Shown here piece after piece: positions 1 to 9,029 of a stretch of DNA of 64,000 bases. The number at the start of each line of letters is the position of its first letter. Positions within the stretch are counted from its first letter, which is position 1. The DNA lies in NCBI GenBank assembly GCA_028335825.1, contig JAIOKI010000008.1:434001-498000 (forward strand), read 5' to 3'. The notes under the pieces were generated by a model. It ran no database searches. It was not told the DNA's origin and saw only the letters and a program-made list of their open reading frames with translations. The stretch comes from Nosema muscidifuracis. Taxonomy: Eukaryota > Microsporidia > Nosematidae. The translations under genes were made by a program, and so were the position numbers.

Positions 1-939
1 AGTTAAAGAAAGTTCTTTCTTTAAAATGTCAATTCCACCATCTTTTAAAATAGATTTTTTATTTTTTATTTCTGGTTTATTTTCTTTATCAATAGATCCA
101 CTTAAAAACATATCTACTTGCATTTTTTCTTTTTCAAGATTCGTTATTTTTTCATTTATAAGTTTTAATTCGTATTCTACATCTTCATATTCCTCATATA
201 AAGATTCATTATTATCCATTTGATCTAATTGTTCTAAATTTTTATTAATTATAATCAAATCTTTTTGTAAATAAGCTATTTCATATCTTCTTTTTTCTTT
301 TTCTAATTTGTCACATATTTCCATCTTTGACTTTTCAGCTTCAAGATTTTTCAATTTATCGTTTATTAATTTCATATTCATATCTAATTTTTTTTTAGTA
401 AGTTCAGTTTCATCTAACATTTTCAAGCAGTTATCACGCTCATGTTCGTATTTCAAAGCACCAGAAATATTTTTAATTAAATCATATCTATTTTTATCAG
501 TCATATTTATCATTTCACTTATTTTTCCTTGTTGTACTATAAAATATGGCATACTTACACAAATACCACTATTTTCTATAAGTCCTTGTACATCTTTCCT
601 ATTAATAAGTTTATCATTAACATAATATTCATCTTTATCTACACCTATACACCTTTTTATTTTAAATTGTTTTGGTCCATCGAGTCTCAAATCAAAATTA
701 TTAATATACAAATTTAGTGTACTACATTCTTCTGACATATTTGTTCCTTCATGTAATAAATCAATACGTTCATCTCTACTTAATTTTTCACAACATATAA
801 TTACACGTATAGCATGTATAATATTACTCTTTCCACTTCCATTCTTACCTACAATTATAGTAGTATGTGGTGATAAATCAATAGAAGAAAATGTCTTAAA
901 ACTTTTAAAATTTTCTATCTCGATCTTTTCTAAGTACAT
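1..939 (-). CDS. SMC3: SMC3 cohesin subunit, N-terminal part (runs off the left edge)
   Basis: This is the N-terminal 313 residues of an SMC-family ATPase; the rest lies beyond the window start. I see a Walker A motif GKNGSGKS at residues 31-38, the SMC N-terminal opening (EIENFKSFKTF), the LLHEG segment, and PYFIVQQGKI around the Q-loop, followed by charged coiled coil. The DEYYVND and VQQGKI stretches match SMC3 better than SMC1, 2 or 4. SMC3 pairs with SMC1 in the cohesin ring that holds sister chromatids. The start is the ATG at 939, preceded by ACCCA, the start motif used across this window. It diverges from GAR1, with 63 bases between the two start codons. Confidence 0.85.
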   Translation of the reverse strand, partial: MYLEKIEIENFKSFKTFSSIDLSPHTTIIVGKNGSGKSNIIHAIRVIICCEKLSRDERIDLLHEGTNMSEECSTLNLYINNFDLRLDGPKQFKIKRCIGVDKDEYYVNDKLINRKDVQGLIENSGICVSMPYFIVQQGKISEMINMTDKNRYDLIKNISGALKYEHERDNCLKMLDETELTKKKLDMNMKLINDKLKNLEAEKSKMEICDKLEKEKRRYEIAYLQKDLIIINKNLEQLDQMDNNESLYEEYEDVEYELKLINEKITNLEKEKMQVDMFLSGSIDKENKPEIKNKKSILKDGGIDILKKELSLT

Positions 940-1002
940 TGGGTTAATTCTTTATTTTTTTTATAAAAAAATCTTTCTTCATATTTTTTTAATGCCCTAA
1001 GT

Positions 1003-1479
1003 ATGAATAGAAAGAAATTTAATCAGAAGAATAAATTTGATACAAATGCTTCGTTAATAAATTTGGGTACATTTATTCACAATTGTGGTAAAAATGCTGT
1101 ATTAAAGCTTGTTACTGATGATATACCATATCCAAATGCATACGTGTTTGATAAGAATAAGAAACAAATTGGTAAAGTTGATGAGATATTTGGACCACAG
1201 AATGATGTTTATGTATCTATTGATTGTGATAAGCAATACGATGAATATTTTATTTATAGTAATAAGTTAATACCAAAGAATCGATTTTTAGAACGTAGTG
1301 AAACAGAAAAGAAAAAAGAAGCAGAAGATAAAAAAAAGAGAAAATTAGATATATCAAAGAAATCTAATAATGATCGTAAATTTAATAATAAAAGATCCAA
1401 TGGTGATCGTAAATTTAATAATAAAAGATCTAATGGAGATCGTAAATTTAATAATGATAAAAGAAGAGAAAGAAGATGA
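1003..1479 (+). CDS. GAR1: H/ACA snoRNP protein GAR1
   Basis: The 158-residue product matches GAR1, a core protein of H/ACA ribonucleoproteins that guide pseudouridylation of rRNA in the nucleolus. The conserved central barrel is at about residues 20-95, including VLKLVTDDIPYPNAYVFD, IGKVDEIFGP and DVYVSI. The usual Gly-Arg-rich tail is replaced by three copies of a short basic Asn/Arg repeat (NDRKFNNKRSNG type) at residues 118-150, as expected for A+T-driven drift of a GAR tail. GCCCT lies just before the ATG. A membrane-protein gene follows on the same strand after 58 bases. Confidence 0.85.
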   Translation: MNRKKFNQKNKFDTNASLINLGTFIHNCGKNAVLKLVTDDIPYPNAYVFDKNKKQIGKVDEIFGPQNDVYVSIDCDKQYDEYFIYSNKLIPKNRFLERSETEKKKEAEDKKKRKLDISKKSNNDRKFNNKRSNGDRKFNNKRSNGDRKFNNDKRRERR

Positions 1480-1537
1480 TTTCTGTTTAATAATAAATTT
1501 CAAATTTTTTATTATCTTTTTATTTTCTTTACCCTTA

Positions 1538-2020
1538 ATGAATATCCCAGATTCAAGAAATATTTTATATTTCACTTTAGGGTCAATTTTCACTCTAAGC
1601 ATCTTCACAAATTTCTCATATTCAATTTTATCTTTATTTTCTCTATCTTCGATTCTCTTCCTATTCACAGACAAGTGTTTTTTAAATTTACAAGATGTAT
1701 CAAAATTAAGCATAATAATAGTTATAGAATATTTTTTAGTGTACAATACTTTAATTAATTTTATTAATTTTTATATATTTAATTATTTGATGGCCGTTGG
1801 TATGATCTTATCATTTGTTTTATATTGTTTTGATTTTAAGATATGTAAGTATGCTCAATCAACTTATTTAATTTATTTTATTATTTTTGGATGTTTGTAT
1901 TGTAAATGTTTATTTACTTTTATGTATTTCTTAGGGACAATAAAAAATGAATTTATATTTAGAATCAAAGCTAATAAGGAAGAAGATGATTTAGTATGTT
2001 GGATACCTTTTTATGAATAA
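1538..2020 (+). CDS. Small polytopic membrane protein, unknown function
   Basis: The reading frame is open from 1370, but the ATG at 1538 is the likely start because ACCCTTA sits directly before it, in the pattern used by neighbouring genes. That start also removes the overlap with GAR1. The 160-residue product is mostly hydrophobic, with four to five predicted membrane segments at about residues 9-45, 58-80, 82-100 and 108-132. It has a short acidic cytosol-like tail ending in CWIPFYE. I do not recognise a family. Its size and topology would fit a small ER or Golgi protein, but that is inference. Confidence 0.5.
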   Translation: MNIPDSRNILYFTLGSIFTLSIFTNFSYSILSLFSLSSILFLFTDKCFLNLQDVSKLSIIIVIEYFLVYNTLINFINFYIFNYLMAVGMILSFVLYCFDFKICKYAQSTYLIYFIIFGCLYCKCLFTFMYFLGTIKNEFIFRIKANKEEDDLVCWIPFYE

Positions 2021-2577
2021 ACTTATATTTTATTTCTGTTTCAGAAATATGAGTGTAATTTTCTAATTTTAAACTTAGTTTGATATTTTAAACTTATTTT
2101 GATATTTTAAACTTATTTCGATATTTTAGACTTATTTTGATATTTTAGACTTATTTTCTAATTTTATACTTATTTTGATATTTTAATATACCTTATTTAG
2201 TAACTAACAAATTGTTAATATTTTGATATTTTAATATACCTTATTTAGGAATTGACCAATTATTTAGTAACTAACAAATTGTTAATATTTTGATATTTTA
2301 ATATATCTTATTTAGTAATTAACAAATTGTTAATATTTTAATATACCTTATTTAGTAACTAACAAATAATATATTTGATTAATTAATTTAACTAAAAATG
2401 ATATTTTATCAAATTATTCATACTTAGATATTTCGTTAATAAACTTTATTTCCTAATAAAATGATTTGTTTCATATTTATGTACAAATATGAAACAAATA
2501 TCCAATTAGTCAATGCTAATACAATTTGTTTCTAATTTTAAGTATAAATATAAATTTAATTTTATTTACCCATAAAC
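2021..2577. repeat. Tandem A+T repeats upstream of the gene at 2578
   Basis: From about 2075 to 2180 a roughly 19-base unit (GATATTTTAAACTTATTTT and variants) is repeated five to six times. From about 2190 to 2370 a second unit of roughly 50 bases (TTGTTAATATTTTGATATT followed by a TTATTTAGTAACTAACAAA block) occurs about three times. No open frame or RNA signal is visible. Confidence 0.7.
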
Positions 2578-3393
2578 ATGTCTTTCGAATCAAGAATACC
2601 AACAGAAATTGAAATCAAAACAGATGATCCCATCAAAAAGAGGAACATGAAGATATACTATAATGATGTGATAAGAAACTTTAATGTAACAAATGATAAG
2701 GATATTCCTTTTAGTGATCTCCCTCGTAATGATAAAGAGTATATTCGGAGGTTCTGTAAAAAGCAATTTGAAAAAGAACCATCCTTCTCATTCTTTGCAT
2801 TCTGTGTAAAATTAAAGAATGAACGTATAGTGCATAAAAATATTAATCCTTCGATATTTAGTATACTCGATGTTATTGAAAATCGGATACTTGAAATTGT
2901 ACGTACCAATGAAAATACAGATGAGCTTAAATATTTGTTTAGGGTTGATGATAAAGGAATGGAATTTCAAGATTTAGATTACAAAAGTTTCAAGTTATCT
3001 AAGCTTTGTACATTCGTTAAGAAATATATTATGGTTTCTCTTGATGGATTATTTTCTAATCTTGTTAGTACAAAACTAATAGAAGCTTATGGAAAGAATA
3101 ATTTGAATTATGAAGTTTTATTATCTTATATACCATTTATATTAAGTAAGCATGAATTATTGTTATTGAACAGAATTCTTAGAATATTTGGACTTATTGA
3201 TTTACATAAGGATTATACACACATGTCTATGACAGGATTACTAAAATTATTTAGTCTTGTTCTATTTGATAGTAAATGTTTTACTACATTAGATATGTTA
3301 CTTACAGTAGAGAAGATCTTAGTTGATATATCTAATCTTAATTTCCAGAAGATCCCTAAAACATGTATCAAGAAGATATTGAAATGTGTCTAG
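2578..3393 (+). CDS. Unknown protein, possibly a degenerate RhoGAP-like domain
   Basis: The 271-residue product starts at an ATG preceded by ACCCATAAAC. The second half, about residues 180-235, resembles the end of a RhoGAP domain. A leucine-rich helix (LLSYIPFILSKHELLLLNRILRIF) is followed by a segment placed like the NLAxxFGPxLL box (MSMTGLLKLFSLVLF). The arginine finger region is not obvious to me. RhoGAPs switch off Rho-type GTPases at the cell cortex. The assignment rests on spacing and hydrophobic pattern only, so it is a hypothesis. No signal peptide or membrane helix is seen. Confidence 0.35.
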   Translation: MSFESRIPTEIEIKTDDPIKKRNMKIYYNDVIRNFNVTNDKDIPFSDLPRNDKEYIRRFCKKQFEKEPSFSFFAFCVKLKNERIVHKNINPSIFSILDVIENRILEIVRTNENTDELKYLFRVDDKGMEFQDLDYKSFKLSKLCTFVKKYIMVSLDGLFSNLVSTKLIEAYGKNNLNYEVLLSYIPFILSKHELLLLNRILRIFGLIDLHKDYTHMSMTGLLKLFSLVLFDSKCFTTLDMLLTVEKILVDISNLNFQKIPKTCIKKILKCV

Positions 3394-3673
3394 TCACAGA
3401 TAATACATAAATAAATCATTACTGATAATAAATTGTAATTGATTTTATTATTAAAATTTTTAAGTGATTTACTTATTAAAGTGTGTACTTGATTTACTTA
3501 TTAAAGTGTGTACTTGATTTAAATTAAAATGTATAATTGATTTATATTAAAATGTGTAATTGATTTAAATTAAAATCAAATAGTATAATTGCATATATAT
3601 TAAATTAAAAAAAGAGTATATAATAATTAAAAAAAAAGTACATAATAATTAAATATTTTATATTTTTTTATAT
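3394..3673. repeat. A+T spacer with short tandem repeat
   Basis: Between about 3440 and 3570 a unit of roughly 25 bases (TGATTTACTTATTAAAGTG and variants) is repeated three to five times. It lies 3' of the gene ending at 3393. Confidence 0.6.
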
Positions 3674-3841
3674 TCATGCTTTACTATGTATAGATTCTTT
3701 TTTAATAAATTTCCCTGATATCGTCTTCTTTAGATAATTATACATTCCCATAACAGATAGTACAATTATAAAGATAACTCCATATAAGCAGATTTCTTTT
3801 GTTTCAGTCATATTCTTTTCTTTACCTTGTATAAATGTCAT
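3674..3841 (-). CDS. Candidate 55-residue single-pass membrane protein
   Basis: A short open frame encodes 55 residues with one strong hydrophobic helix at about residues 18-38 (ICLYGVIFIIVLSVMGMYNY) followed by a basic tail (KK, GKFIKKE). This layout is typical of very small ER or mitosomal membrane proteins. Base composition is slightly less A+T-biased than the flanks. No CCC motif precedes the ATG, and a second in-frame ATG at residue 11 is possible. I cannot assign a family. Confidence 0.35.
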   Translation of the reverse strand: MTFIQGKEKNMTETKEICLYGVIFIIVLSVMGMYNYLKKTISGKFIKKESIHSKA

Positions 3842-4965
3842 AATGTTTATAATTCATGAAAATAAATATTTATCATGAAACATAAAAAAACAAATCAATT
3901 ATTTAAGAAGAATTGAGATGTTATAAACTGAATCTTATTGTTTAAGAATTATCTTATCAATAAATTAATTTTTATTGGATATATCTTATTATATTTTTTT
4001 AATATTTGATTATGAATCTTAATTTATAATTTTATACTGTGTAGTCAATTCAAAGGAAGATCTTGTCGACTTTTTAATTTCAGACTCCTTAGAATTAATT
4101 TATGTATTTTGTATTGAACTAAATTTTGATTCGTTCATCAAGTTTTAATATCTTATAAAATTGATCACTATATCTTTTTATCTAATTAAATACGAAATAA
4201 TTTTATTTTTGTAATAATTAGTGAAGCACAATGATTGAATAGTAAGTCATATTTTTTTCTTTATTTCCATAAGTAGTTATCATGATCTCAATTGTTAGAT
4301 CTATTTTACTCTTATCTAAAAATATATCTCTTTTATATTTTACTTGAATGTCTGTATCAATCCTTTTATAATATTTTTATTCGTAATGTGGTCTTAGACT
4401 TTAATTCTTATTATTTGTCTCAATATTAGCTTATAGTTTTAAAATATATGTAGATGAATACATATTAATGCTTCATTGTATCTTTTCATATAATCAAAGA
4501 TATTATTCTATTACAATGATTTGTCATATGAATAAAAATCTTCATTTTATAACATTATAATCTGGATATTTTGTTCATTATTCTAGGAAGTATTTCTATA
4601 TTGAAGATGAAAAGTGGTCTTTCCTCAAAATATAATATTTACTAAACCATAATGATGAATTTTTAAAGTTTTAAAAAGTTGTGTTTATTTCGAAGTTAAA
4701 TAGAATCGTATTTTGCTTCTTTTAAATGACTTAAAAATATTTCATTATAAATTATGAATTGACTTAAAATATTTTATTAGCTTAAATTATGAATTGACTT
4801 AAAAATATTTTATTAGCATAAATTATGAATTGACTTAAAAATATTTCATTATAAATAATGAAATGACTTAAAAATATTTTCTTCTTTTAATTTATTAAAA
4901 AAAATATTTTATTAGCATAAATAAAATGACTAAAAATATTTCATTATAAAATGACTTAATAGAAT
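3842..4965. other. Gene-free A+T stretch with a tandem repeat at its end
   Basis: No convincing frame is visible in this 1.1-kb stretch. From about 4735 to 4950 a unit of roughly 36 bases, containing AATTATGAATTGACTTAAAA and ATTTTATTAGCATAAA, recurs four to five times immediately downstream of the phosphomevalonate kinase stop. Confidence 0.6.
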
Positions 4966-5934
4966 TTAATTAACTACCAATCCATTATCAATAAGTTCAC
5001 ATACTACTACATAATCAAATACACTCTCCCAATACTTTTTTACTTCTTCTATATTATCAGTTATACACCATACAGCATCTTCTCCTCCAGCACCTGATAT
5101 TCCACATCCATATATTTTATACATAAAAGTATCTTTTAAGATTTTATACTGTTTATCAGGTACAATCAATTTATTAATATTATGCATTTCATCAAGATAT
5201 TCTTCATACAATTTAGAAATATTTTCATTCTTATGGATTATTTTATTATTTATTAATTTAAGTTTACTCCAATCAGATTTTTTTAAAAGACCAAGCATAG
5301 CTCTTGTACTTGTTGATTTACCAAATGTACCTAGTAAAATATATTTACAAGGAAGAATTAATTTCTTAATTTCAGATTTTCTAAAGTTTATTGGTCCCAA
5401 TAAAGAAGTCATGACATCACAACCTGATGCATTTGGATTAATAATCCTATTAATAGAATACATAGCATTAATTAGATCAGAATTCAATATTTCATCTTTA
5501 ATCAAATTTTTATCTACATTAATTATATCATTTTTGAAATTTACTTTACCTACTTGCAGTAAAGAGTATATTATACTGATAAATATACAAGAAGAAGATC
5601 CTAACCCTGTTTTAATATCTTTATCAAGGAAGAAATCTTTATCAAAATATCCTATAATTTCTATACAAACATTATGATCTACTTTTATGTATTCAAGTGA
5701 AGTGTTTATTATATTATCCAAATAATTTTCTTCTTTATTAGATTTAATATAAGAATAATTTTCTCTATCTTTTATTTTTAAAGATAGTTTAAAAATATCG
5801 GAAGATTTAATCTTAATATTTACATTTAAGTATCTGTTAAGTGTTATACAAGATGCATATTCTTCTTCTAAGACTATATAAGATCCATTAATTACTACTT
5901 TACCAGGTATTTTTAGATTATACTCTTTATTCAT
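4966..5934 (-). CDS. ERG8: Phosphomevalonate kinase
   Basis: This is a GHMP-family kinase of 322 residues. Three family motifs are present: GKVVINGSYIVLEEEYAS at residues 11-28, the ATP-binding TGLGSSS at 109-115, and the C-terminal glycine motif GCGISGAGGEDAVW. The segment NASGCDVMTSLLG fits the phosphomevalonate kinase subgroup rather than mevalonate kinase. The enzyme phosphorylates 5-phosphomevalonate in the cytosolic mevalonate pathway to isoprenoids. It is shorter than yeast Erg8 (about 450 residues), in line with microsporidian protein shrinkage. CCC abuts the ATG directly. It serves the same pathway as the prenyl synthase at 62390. Confidence 0.85.
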   Translation of the reverse strand: MNKEYNLKIPGKVVINGSYIVLEEEYASCITLNRYLNVNIKIKSSDIFKLSLKIKDRENYSYIKSNKEENYLDNIINTSLEYIKVDHNVCIEIIGYFDKDFFLDKDIKTGLGSSSCIFISIIYSLLQVGKVNFKNDIINVDKNLIKDEILNSDLINAMYSINRIINPNASGCDVMTSLLGPINFRKSEIKKLILPCKYILLGTFGKSTSTRAMLGLLKKSDWSKLKLINNKIIHKNENISKLYEEYLDEMHNINKLIVPDKQYKILKDTFMYKIYGCGISGAGGEDAVWCITDNIEEVKKYWESVFDYVVVCELIDNGLVVN

Positions 5935-6475
5935 GGGATAAGAATATTTATTTTTTAAAAATCAAATTGAGTACCTAAAAATGATTAATTAATTATTTTA
6001 AAAGTTTCAGTATGACTGAGCTATCATTTAAGATTCTTATACAAAGGAAAGATCTACTTTTTCTTTACATATAACAAATTATCATAGTTATTATTAAGTT
6101 GATATTTCTTATTAAGTTGTTATTAGTATTATAGTTAATATTATTGTTATAAGTTAATAGTATTTTTATATGTTAATATTTCTTATTAAGTTAATAGTAT
6201 TGTTAAAAGTTTATATTATAAGTTATATTTCTTATCAAATCAATAATTGATTTTATTTAAAAATAATCTTTTATCTTCATTGAATGATTTTGAAGAATTC
6301 ATATTCATAAATTTATTAATTATAGACTAAAATGAGATTAAGAATTATTTTCAATTTTAAAACTTTCTTAATCTGTACATTTATTTATTTATGATTTAAT
6401 AAACTGTCTCTTCAAAATTTAAAAATTCAGTTATAGAATAAATTAAAATAGATTGCTTGAAATTAGAATAAAATT
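5935..6475. other. Gene-free A+T stretch
   Basis: About 540 bases with irregular repeats of TTATTAAGTTGATATT and TATTATAAGTTAATA near 6085-6240. No frame or RNA signal is visible. Confidence 0.5.
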
Positions 6476-6685
6476 TTAATTTTTTTCATCTTCCAATACT
6501 TTTTTATTAGACAATCTTGAAAAAACATGCTTTAAATCATCATCAAATAAACTTTCTGGTCTAATCTTCTTATTCTCTTGTACAGTTTCTGTATCAGATT
6601 TCCAATTCTTCAAAATTTTTATACTTGCTATTAAAGCTATCACAGAAATAACTCCTAAAGAACATTTTAGTATTTTAGTATTCAT
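6476..6685 (-). CDS. Small N-terminally anchored membrane protein, unknown
   Basis: A 69-residue product begins at an ATG preceded by CTACCCTTTT, supporting it as a real gene. Residues 5-25 form one hydrophobic segment (LKCSLGVISVIALIASIKIL) followed by a polar, charged tail with no further helix. The layout fits either a signal anchor or a cleavable signal peptide. I recognise no domain. The small size is usual for microsporidian-specific membrane proteins. Confidence 0.5.
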   Translation of the reverse strand: MNTKILKCSLGVISVIALIASIKILKNWKSDTETVQENKKIRPESLFDDDLKHVFSRLSNKKVLEDEKN

Positions 6686-6784
6686 AAAAGGGTAGTAAAT
6701 TTAATATATTTATACTTATTTTATATAAATTAAATTGAAAAAATGTTAACTAAATGATATTTAAATACTTATCAATATAGTTCA

Positions 6785-7245
6785 AAAAAGATGTGCCTGT
6801 CAAAATTATCACAAAGTACTTACGTCACGGAATTAAGTTAAATTGTGATAAAGATAACTGTGATATATTATAACATATCACTACGTTTTCCTTTCAATTT
6901 AATTAAGCCCAAAACGTAAATAAATACGTAATTAAACTGAAAAGGGAAAGCTGCCTAGAAATACTCAAAAAGGTAAACTATCGAAGAATCAGAAAAAGCT
7001 GTGTCGATATTTTAAATAAGGATAAATTAAAAAACAATTATAAATATAATTGTTAAAAGAAGGGTAAGAAGAAGAAACATATTTTAAGGATGATGAATAA
7101 ACAAGACAACAAGTGTTTAGAGGAGTTATCATACAAAAAGGGTACAGAGAGCCACAGGAGTGGGTACCGAAACAAGATTAAAAGTTTAGTTGAATTTTAT
7201 TTGAAGTTTAACAAAGTTCCAGTAATACAGGACAATAACTTTGAA
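6785..7245 (+). ncRNA. RPR1: Candidate structured RNA, proposed RNase P RNA
   Basis: A roughly 450-base, GC-richer, non-coding segment stands out from its surroundings. Its ends can pair (CCTGT at 6796-6800 with ACAGG at 7227-7231). A strong hairpin with a ~16-base interrupted stem lies at about 6890-6945 (CCTTTC...GAAAAGG) with an inner ACGT/ACGT stem, and a 7-bp hairpin GTGATAT/ATATCAC precedes it. Directly after the large hairpin comes GGGAAAGCTGCC, which resembles RNase P CR-I. Near the 3' end ACAGAGAGCCACAGGAG resembles CR-V of yeast RPR1 (CAGAAATTCACGGAG). The order (closing helix, distal hairpin, CR-I, CR-V, closing helix) is that of RNase P RNA. The strand is chosen from these motifs. 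RNase MRP is an alternative, and boundaries are approximate. Confidence 0.5.
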
Positions 7246-7254
7246 AATAAAAGA

Positions 7255-7510
7255 TTTTAATAATGTAAGATTGTGAATAAAAATATTTTAATAATGTAAG
7301 ATTTTAATAATGTAAGATTGTGAATAAAAATATTTTAATAATGTAAGATTTTAATAAAGATATTTTGAAAATTAAAGATTGTAATAAAGATAAATATATA
7401 TATAAAGTAATTTAATAAAGATAATTATATATATAAAGTAATTTAATAAAGATAACTGTAAATATAAAGTAATTTAATAAGAATAACTGTATATATAAAG
7501 TAATTATAAA
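7255..7510. repeat. Two short-period tandem repeats
   Basis: TAATGTAAGATT with GTGAATAAAAATATTTTAA alternates three times from about 7260 to 7350. Then a ~30-base unit containing ATATATAAAGTAATTTAATA recurs four times up to about 7505, just 3' of the J-domain gene. Confidence 0.65.
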
Positions 7511-7526
7511 AAAGACTTATAAATGT

Positions 7527-8927
7527 TTATTGAAAGAAAAAATATTGAGTTTGTCTACCTCGTCTGAATCCTCCACTTCTATTTCCAAAATTACCAAAGA
7601 AATCTGAGAAAGGTCCAAAATCTTCAAATCCTTCAAACCCTTTAAATGTTCTGTGATGTTGATGATGACGTCTACTATTACTATATTGAGCTTGAGGTGA
7701 ATCGGGATCTACTCCATTATCATAAAGCTTTTTCTTTTTTGGATTACTAAGAACTTGTAGAGCTTTATTATATTTAAAATGATTCTTCTCCCAATTTTTC
7801 TTTTGTTTTTCAGTTTTTAATTTTACTTTTTCTTTAGCTATAATTTTAGCATAAGCCTTTTTAATCTCTCTAGTAGTGCTTTTATTATTAACTTTTAATA
7901 AATTATAGTATCCTAAGAAATCAGTACCAGCTTTCTCTGTACGAGGCATTTGTCTCTCTTCTTGTTCATAATATTCTTGTTGCTTTTTGTTTTCTTTTTC
8001 TTCTTGTTCTTTCTTTTGTTTCTCCAATTTGTTATTAATTAAATTAAAATATTGAGTATTTTTAAAAGGTTGCGCATTAAGTTCATTCCTTGCTTTATCA
8101 AGAAATCCATCGTTTATAAGTGACATTATGTACAAATATCTTGATTCTTCATCATTTTTACTCTTATACAGTATCTTAGCCATTGATGTTAATTGATTAT
8201 TACCATTTCTTACACCCAAAGAAATGTACTCATGTAAAATAGAAATCTTTAAGTGAGTGAACACACTTGGAGTAAAATAATCAGAGAATGTTTTTGTATT
8301 AACAGAGTGATATAAATTTTTAAGTTCAGATATCTTTATCGAAATATCGTACGATTTTTTGATCGTATCGAATCTGTTAATAAAATACGACAAATCGTTA
8401 GCTATATCAGAAATATCCAAATCTCGTAAAATATTTATACCTGAATCATATTGACCTATTAGACAAAAATACTGAGCTTGGAGTTTTTTAAAATCTAAAT
8501 CTTCTGAAAACAATTGCAATCCCTTTTTTATATATTCATCAGCCTCTCTCATTTTAGATATGCTCAATGCTTCTTTAACAGCTGCTTTTAAAACCACTGG
8601 ACTAAATTCTGATACAGAAATAAGCTTTGATATTCTTTTATAATCTCTAGTATTTATTATATTGATATATTCTTTAGCTTTTTGTATTTGTTCAAGATTA
8701 AGATGTCCATATCTTCTTAATATAGTATCATAGTCTCCTATACTCATAAGAAAGTCTATATGTTTACTAACAAATACCATTTCTGTACTGTACTCATACA
8801 TATTATCAACAAAAAACTTTTGAGCTTCACTGATTTTTCCCATCTTTTGGTTCTCTATAGCTATAAACAGATCATTGGCTATATCCATTTTTACAGAGTT
8901 AATGTAAAAAAGAAGTTTTATTATCAT
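7527..8927 (-). CDS. TPR and J-domain protein, DNAJC3/P58IPK-like, lacking HPD
   Basis: The 466-residue protein has helical TPR-like repeats over about residues 20-300, a charged Lys/Glu coiled segment, and then a C-terminal J domain at about 337-404 (YYNLLKVNN, EIKKAYAKI, KALQVLSNPKKKKLYDNGVDP). A Gly/Phe-rich tail follows. The TPR-then-J order and the DNGVDP plus FG tail match DNAJC3/P58IPK, an ER-lumen co-chaperone. The HPD tripeptide that all active J domains use to stimulate Hsp70 is absent: the aligned positions 367-369 read KVK. A clear signal peptide is not visible, though residues 2-9 are hydrophobic. CCCCTACAA precedes the ATG. Confidence 0.7.
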   Translation of the reverse strand: MIIKLLFYINSVKMDIANDLFIAIENQKMGKISEAQKFFVDNMYEYSTEMVFVSKHIDFLMSIGDYDTILRRYGHLNLEQIQKAKEYINIINTRDYKRISKLISVSEFSPVVLKAAVKEALSISKMREADEYIKKGLQLFSEDLDFKKLQAQYFCLIGQYDSGINILRDLDISDIANDLSYFINRFDTIKKSYDISIKISELKNLYHSVNTKTFSDYFTPSVFTHLKISILHEYISLGVRNGNNQLTSMAKILYKSKNDEESRYLYIMSLINDGFLDKARNELNAQPFKNTQYFNLINNKLEKQKKEQEEKENKKQQEYYEQEERQMPRTEKAGTDFLGYYNLLKVNNKSTTREIKKAYAKIIAKEKVKLKTEKQKKNWEKNHFKYNKALQVLSNPKKKKLYDNGVDPDSPQAQYSNSRRHHQHHRTFKGFEGFEDFGPFSDFFGNFGNRSGGFRRGRQTQYFFFQ

Positions 8928-9029
8928 TTGTGTAGGGGTTTAAGTTTTATTATATTTTTTGAATTAATTTACAAATGGGGAAATATTATTGGTTAGTAGA
9001 TAACAAATTAAAATAAATCTCTTAAAAAA

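Noticed and set aside
26-717. Three + strand open frames of 62-105 codons
   Set aside because: They are antisense to the well-supported SMC3 coding sequence and are hydrophobic shadows of its Lys/Glu-rich coiled coil.
1354-1746. Minus-strand 130-codon frame
   Set aside because: It overlaps GAR1 and the membrane gene at 1538, has no start motif, and its end mirrors the GAR1 repeat tail.
7089-7095. ATGATGA resembling box C of a C/D snoRNA or U3
   Set aside because: No matching box D at the right distance and no terminal C/D stem; it lies inside the larger folded segment.
7144-7150. ACAGAGA, the U6 snRNA box
   Set aside because: The bases that should follow in U6 (AGC triad and internal stem-loop) are missing; the RNase P reading explains the context better.
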